Source: an uncultured Eubacteriales bacterium (GTDB lineage Bacteria > Bacillota > Clostridia > Lachnospirales > Anaerotignaceae). Taken from it: a stretch of DNA of 7,849 nucleotides. The translations under genes and the position numbers were made by a program. Positions 4,790 through 7,849 of this stretch are shown here, one piece after another. The stretch lies in the NCBI GenBank assembly GCA_902406135.1, contig CABPCX010000073.1:1-7849 (forward strand), read 5' to 3'. Position 1 is the stretch's first letter. Each line of letters begins with the position of its first letter. The notes beneath the pieces were generated by a model. The model had not been told where the DNA came from, did not search any database, and saw only the letters and a program-made list of their open reading frames with translations.

Positions 4790-4821
4790 AATGAGAACAC
4801 TTTTAAGTGTTCTCATTTTTT
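4790..4821 (+). terminator. terminator after the lysin gene
   Basis: AATGAGAACAC (4790-4800) pairs perfectly with GTGTTCTCATT (4807-4817) around a 6-nt loop, and a run of six T follows (4816-4821). It ends the small-gene/lysin operon and marks the likely right limit of the prophage-like block. Confidence 0.88.
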
Positions 4822-4867
4822 ACGGTTTATTCATTATGGTTTACAGGGTTATAGTCCATTTTAGATT

Positions 4868-5179
4868 CTATATCTGTGGCCTCAAGTTTAAATATAACGG
4901 GGGCAGTCCGTCATTACAGCTGCATATGGCAACGCCCGGAGTTTTTATCCAGTCACCGTAATAAAAAACATCATTTCCCGCACCATGGGCAAGGGCAAAG
5001 ACGTATTGATAAAAGGCTTTCCAGGCTTCATCGCATAATCCTTCGGGCTTGGCATAGTCGGCATAAAAAACCTGGCCTTCTTTAAGCATAGGACAGGGGC
5101 CTAATCCTTCTGCTCCGTATTCTGAAGAAAGCTCCTTGTCAAAAGTAGTTTTAATGACCGTGATTTTTACTTTTTTCAT
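4868..5179 (-). CDS. TIGR04076-family protein
   Basis: 103 aa, starting at MKKVKITV; AAGGAGGTCTG eight bases upstream decides this over a 13-codon longer reading. The sequence follows the TIGR04076 pattern throughout: MKKVKITVIKTTFDKEL, GLGPCPMLKEGQ (39-50 region), KPEGLCDEAWKAFYQYVFALAHGA, then GVAICSCNDGLPPLYLNL. It is a small soluble protein with conserved cysteines (GPCP, CDEAW, CSCNDG), which suggests metal or redox chemistry. No function is established that I know of. It converges on the lysin operon, stands alone and looks chromosomal rather than part of the prophage block. The stretch 5180-5269 upstream is AT-rich and must hold its promoter; none stands out. Confidence 0.85.
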   Translation of the reverse strand: MKKVKITVIKTTFDKELSSEYGAEGLGPCPMLKEGQVFYADYAKPEGLCDEAWKAFYQYVFALAHGAGNDVFYYGDWIKTPGVAICSCNDGLPPLYLNLRPQI

Positions 5180-5269
5180 ATACAGACCTCCTTGATTTTT
5201 ATGATAAAATAATAGCATAAATAATTTTATAATAAAATCTTAAAGGAAGATGAGGAATCCAAAATTTTA

Positions 5270-5298
5270 TTGCTTGACGTTGTCAGAAGTTATATAAT
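5270..5298 (+). promoter_or_regulatory. candidate promoter of the MATE-plsC-regulator operon
   Basis: TTGCTT (5270-5275), a 17-nt spacer and a perfect TATAAT (5293-5298) lie 33 bases before the TTG start. A competing reading is TTGTCA (5280-5285), 17 nt, TGTAAT (5303-5308). Either would serve the operon; the first has the better -10 box. Confidence 0.5.
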
Positions 5299-5331
5299 AA
5301 TTTGTAATGGTTTTAATAGGGGGCAGTTAAA

Positions 5332-6684
5332 TTGGCTTTATCAAACGATCTTACAGAGGGAAGCATACATAAGCATCTTTTGGCATTTGCGTTTCCTCTT
5401 ATTATATCAAATATTATGCAGGCACTTTATAATGCGGTAGATATGTACTTTGCCGGAAAATTTATGGGCACTGAGGGTATGACAGGAGTTTCCGTAAGCG
5501 GACCTGTAATAAATGTAATGCTTATGTTTGTTTCAGGATTTGGCGTAGGGGCAAGTGTTGTAATTGCTAAATATATAGCCCATGGCCGTGAAAATGTGCT
5601 TAAAAGGGCAGCTAATACAGCGGTTACGCTTTTTATGTCAGCGGCGGTAGTAATTTCAATACTTGGCTTTTTTCTCACTCCTACTATACTGAGACTTATT
5701 GCCACACCTGAGCAGGCATTTTTATATGCCGCAAAATACTTGAGAATAATATTCTGCGGAATGATATTTACCATAGGATATAATCTTATATGTGCTTTGC
5801 AGAGGGGCTTTGGTGATTCAAAAAGCTCCATGTATTTCGTTTTGGTGGCTACTGTAGTAAATATAATTCTTGATTATGTTTTTATGGGAATACTAAAGAT
5901 GGATGTATCGGGCGCAGCCTGCGCTACGGTTATATCTCAGGGGCTTTCTTTCTTCATGGGAATAGTTTATTTCAGAAGAAGGAAACATGTAGTTACATTT
6001 TCACCCAGGGATTTGTGTTTTGATACGGCTCTGGCAAAGGAACTCTTGGCAAACGGCCTTCCCAGTGCAGGACAGCAGGTCAGCGTACATTTCAGTAATC
6101 TTTGTATGACCGGAATGGCGAATTCATTCGGCCTTGTGTCTGCCGCTGCCTATGGCATTGCGGTTAAACTTGACAGTTTTGCCATACTTCCATGTTCTGC
6201 TGTAAACGATGCAGTAGCATCATTCACGGCTCAGAATCTTGGGGCGGGAAAGGAAAAAAGAGCCCTTGAAGGGGCAAAGGAAGGCAGAAAACTGGCAGTT
6301 ATATATGTCTGCTTTGTTTTCCTGACTATTTTCTTCTTAGGAGGAAACCTTGCCGGAATATTTACCGATGAAGCTGAGGTTATACTGGCGGCAAGCGGAT
6401 ATTTAAAAATAGCCTGCTTTATGTATTTCCTTTATGCATTGGTATATCCATACCAGGGATTCTTGAAGGGAAGCGGAAGTTCAGGATTTGTTCTTATAAA
6501 CAGCCTCTGTGTGCAGTATATTTTAAAAATACCGACAGCATTTGTTCTCAGTCATTTAACACCTCTGGCGCTTAAGGGTATTGCCTGTGCATGGATAATC
6601 ACACCATCGTTTTCAGCTTATACATACGGACGATATATTAAAAAGGGCAAATGGAGAAAAAATTGGAGTAAACTGGAGGAATAA
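5332..6684 (+). CDS. MATE-family multidrug/cation antiporter
   Basis: 450 aa, the usual MATE length, starting at a TTG codon preceded by AGGGGGC with eight bases of spacing; no in-frame ATG fits as well. The N-terminal signature FPLIISNIMQALYNAVDMYF (21-40), then AGKFMGTEGM and the GFGVGASVVIAKYIAHG segment, match MatE domains. A second repeat starts near ELLANGLPSAGQQ, giving the expected 12 membrane helices in two six-helix halves. MATE proteins export drugs or metabolites in exchange for Na+ or H+; the substrate cannot be read from sequence. It is first in a plus-strand operon with plsC one base downstream and a response regulator after that. The shared operon hints at a response to membrane stress. 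Confidence 0.93.
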   Translation: MALSNDLTEGSIHKHLLAFAFPLIISNIMQALYNAVDMYFAGKFMGTEGMTGVSVSGPVINVMLMFVSGFGVGASVVIAKYIAHGRENVLKRAANTAVTLFMSAAVVISILGFFLTPTILRLIATPEQAFLYAAKYLRIIFCGMIFTIGYNLICALQRGFGDSKSSMYFVLVATVVNIILDYVFMGILKMDVSGAACATVISQGLSFFMGIVYFRRRKHVVTFSPRDLCFDTALAKELLANGLPSAGQQVSVHFSNLCMTGMANSFGLVSAAAYGIAVKLDSFAILPCSAVNDAVASFTAQNLGAGKEKRALEGAKEGRKLAVIYVCFVFLTIFFLGGNLAGIFTDEAEVILAASGYLKIACFMYFLYALVYPYQGFLKGSGSSGFVLINSLCVQYILKIPTAFVLSHLTPLALKGIACAWIITPSFSAYTYGRYIKKGKWRKNWSKLEE

Positions 6685-6685
6685 A

Positions 6686-7441
6686 ATGTTTTTCAGAACA
6701 ATAAGCACTTATTTTACTATAGTTACACAGGTAATTTTCAGATACGGACATACATCTAAGGCTGACAAGATACTTGAGGAAAAGGGAGAGCTTGCGGCTG
6801 AGGAGTATACGGCTGAAATAGTAGCGGATGTTTGTAAAAAAACTTTAAGTAAAACAGGAGCTAAAATCATAGTAAGCGGTCAAGAAAACATACCGCAGGA
6901 CAGAAACTTTGTGCTTATAGCCAACCATCAGAGTATGGTAGATGTTTTTGCCATAATGCAGACCATAGGAAGACCCATAGGATTTATAGCTAAAGCCGAA
7001 TTAAAGAAAGTTCCGCTTTTAAGAAAGTGGATGTCTTCTTTAGGATGTATTTTTATGAACAGAAGTGACCTTAGGGAGTCCATGCAGGCACTTTTGGAAG
7101 GCATTAAGAAAGTGAAAAACGGATACAGCCTCTGTATATTCCCTGAGGGAACAAGAACAGACGGCGAGATGCTGGAGTTTAAGGGCGGTTCATTCAAGCT
7201 TGCGACAAAGAGCGGAGCTCCGATACTGCCGCTGACAATAGACGGAACACATAAAGTCCTTGAGGATAACGGACTTTGGATAAAAAATGAGACTATCAGA
7301 CTGACATATCATCCGATTATTGAGACAAAGGGACTTACTAAGGAAGAGCAGAATGCGCTCCCTGAAAGGGTACAGTCCATAATCGGAAGTGCCTTAAAGG
7401 AGGGTAAAGGGTATGGAAAAGACGAGGATACTGGTTGTTGA
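6686..7441 (+). CDS. plsC: 1-acyl-sn-glycerol-3-phosphate acyltransferase (PlsC family)
   Basis: 251 aa, with CTGGAGGA inside the end of the MATE gene and its ATG one base past that stop, so the two are translationally close. It transfers an acyl group to lysophosphatidate, making phosphatidate for membrane phospholipids at the inner face of the membrane. All acyltransferase motifs are visible: motif I NHQSMVD (His81-X4-Asp86), motif II GFIAKAELKKVPLLRKW (99-115) leading to GCIFMNRSD, motif III FPEGTRTDG (152-160), and motif IV APILPLTI (178-185). The N-terminal 20 residues are hydrophobic and may anchor it. The last 29 nt overlap the next gene in another frame. It may be a secondary PlsC paralogue serving this stress-type operon; the symbol denotes the family. 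Confidence 0.92.
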   Translation: MFFRTISTYFTIVTQVIFRYGHTSKADKILEEKGELAAEEYTAEIVADVCKKTLSKTGAKIIVSGQENIPQDRNFVLIANHQSMVDVFAIMQTIGRPIGFIAKAELKKVPLLRKWMSSLGCIFMNRSDLRESMQALLEGIKKVKNGYSLCIFPEGTRTDGEMLEFKGGSFKLATKSGAPILPLTIDGTHKVLEDNGLWIKNETIRLTYHPIIETKGLTKEEQNALPERVQSIIGSALKEGKGYGKDEDTGC

Positions 7442-7849
7442 TGATGAAAAGCATATTGCTGAGCTCATATCTTTGTATCTTATGAAAGAAGGATATGAGA
7501 CAAGGGAGGTATATGACGGCAGAAAGGCCATGGATGAATTCTATTCATTTAAGCCTGAGCTTGTAATGCTTGATATAATGCTTCCCGGAATGGATGGATA
7601 TCAGGTATGCACCACCATAAGAAAAAACAGTGATGTGCCAATAATAATGCTTACTGCAAGAAGTGACACCTTTGATAAGGTGCTAGGCCTTGAGATGGGA
7701 GCAGATGATTATATAGTTAAGCCCTTTGAGCCTAAAGAAATGGTGGCAAGGGTTAAGGCTGTTTTAAGAAGATATGAAAAGAGCGATGAGAAGGAAAGCA
7801 ATAAGACTGTATCCTTTGAGAACCTTAAAATAAGCCTGAATGACTATAC
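7413..7849 (+). CDS. OmpR/PhoB-family response regulator, 3' end outside the window
   Basis: The first 145 codons are present; the gene is cut by the window edge, not broken. AAAGGAGGG eight bases before the ATG supports this start, which lies 29 nt inside plsC. Residues 4-120 are a complete receiver domain: acidic pocket Asp10-Asp11, phosphoacceptor Asp54 in LVMLDIMLPGMDGY, Thr81 in IIMLTAR, and Lys103 in IVKPFEP. The linker then leads into NKTVSFENLKISLNDY, the start of a winged-helix DNA-binding domain of the OmpR/PhoB class. It is a two-component transcription factor; a histidine kinase gene is expected next. Its operon with an exporter and an acyltransferase suggests envelope stress signalling, which is inference. 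Confidence 0.93.
   Translation, partial: MEKTRILVVDDEKHIAELISLYLMKEGYETREVYDGRKAMDEFYSFKPELVMLDIMLPGMDGYQVCTTIRKNSDVPIIMLTARSDTFDKVLGLEMGADDYIVKPFEPKEMVARVKAVLRRYEKSDEKESNKTVSFENLKISLNDY

Larger units (their letters stand above)
163..4821. mobile_element. probable relic prophage (boundaries approximate)
   Basis: Gene order matches one lysogeny end of a temperate Clostridia phage joined straight to its lysis end. From left to right there is a possible att repeat, an integrase 3' remnant (minus), two lipoproteins and a DUF805 membrane protein (minus), an S24 repressor (minus), a divergent operator region, a small gene in the cro position and an M15 lysin, then a terminator. Replication, packaging, head, tail and holin genes are all missing, and so is most of the integrase. 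The left part is more AT-rich than the chromosomal-looking genes after 4868. An alternative is a domesticated regulatory and lysis module that was never a whole phage here. The right boundary is set only by the terminator after the lysin. Confidence 0.5.

Noticed and set aside
4841..4851. GGTTTACAGGG near the right end as an inverted match to the left repeat (GGTTAACAGGG)
   Set aside because: Only 11 bases with one mismatch, in the wrong orientation for a phage att pair; too short to distinguish from chance.

Overview
The window looks like chromosomal DNA of a low-GC, Gram-positive anaerobe of the Clostridia (Lachnospiraceae or Eubacteriales type). The reasons are AT-rich intergenic DNA, strong AGGAGG-type ribosome binding sites, a TTG start, heavy ATA codon use, and closest-looking families (MATE, TIGR04076, DUF805, CwlK-type lysin) that are typical of that group. 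I cannot name the species.

Layout. Positions 1-206 hold a compact structured RNA element of about 162 bp, plus the 3' end of a second copy, each closed by a GC-rich terminator hairpin. The 3' core of the RNA resembles a cobalamin riboswitch, but no gene follows it on the same strand. Just beyond it, on the minus strand at 207-335, lies a 43-codon relic of a tyrosine integrase C-terminus, including the likely catalytic tyrosine. Three minus-strand genes for envelope proteins follow: a Gly-Tyr-repeat lipoprotein (413-805), a DUF805 membrane protein fused to an Ada-like Cys/His motif (914-1936), and a lipoprotein with a DUF4352-like domain (2020-2640). After a strong minus-strand promoter and a terminator comes a CI/LexA-like S24 repressor (2990-3646, minus). 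It diverges from a plus-strand pair: a 74-aa Cys-rich protein (3877-4101) and an M15 peptidoglycan endopeptidase (4152-4769), ended by a terminator at 4790-4821. The divergent region has a near-consensus promoter and two matching 19-bp operators.

From about 163/207 to 4821 the order is integrase remnant, lysogeny-side lipoproteins, repressor, divergent promoter, cro-position small gene, lysin. I read this as an eroded prophage that lost its integrase body and all replication, packaging, structural and holin genes. It kept a repressor that looks self-cleaving, the surface genes and the lysin. That is inference from gene order; no structural phage gene is present to prove it.

The right side (4868-7849) looks like ordinary chromosome, and its plus-strand genes are visibly less AT-rich. 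It holds a TIGR04076-family protein (minus), then a tightly packed plus-strand operon: a MATE-family exporter, a PlsC-type lysophosphatidate acyltransferase, and an OmpR/PhoB-type response regulator that overlaps plsC by 29 nt and runs off the window. The operon joins membrane export, phospholipid synthesis and a two-component signal; the partner kinase is probably just downstream.
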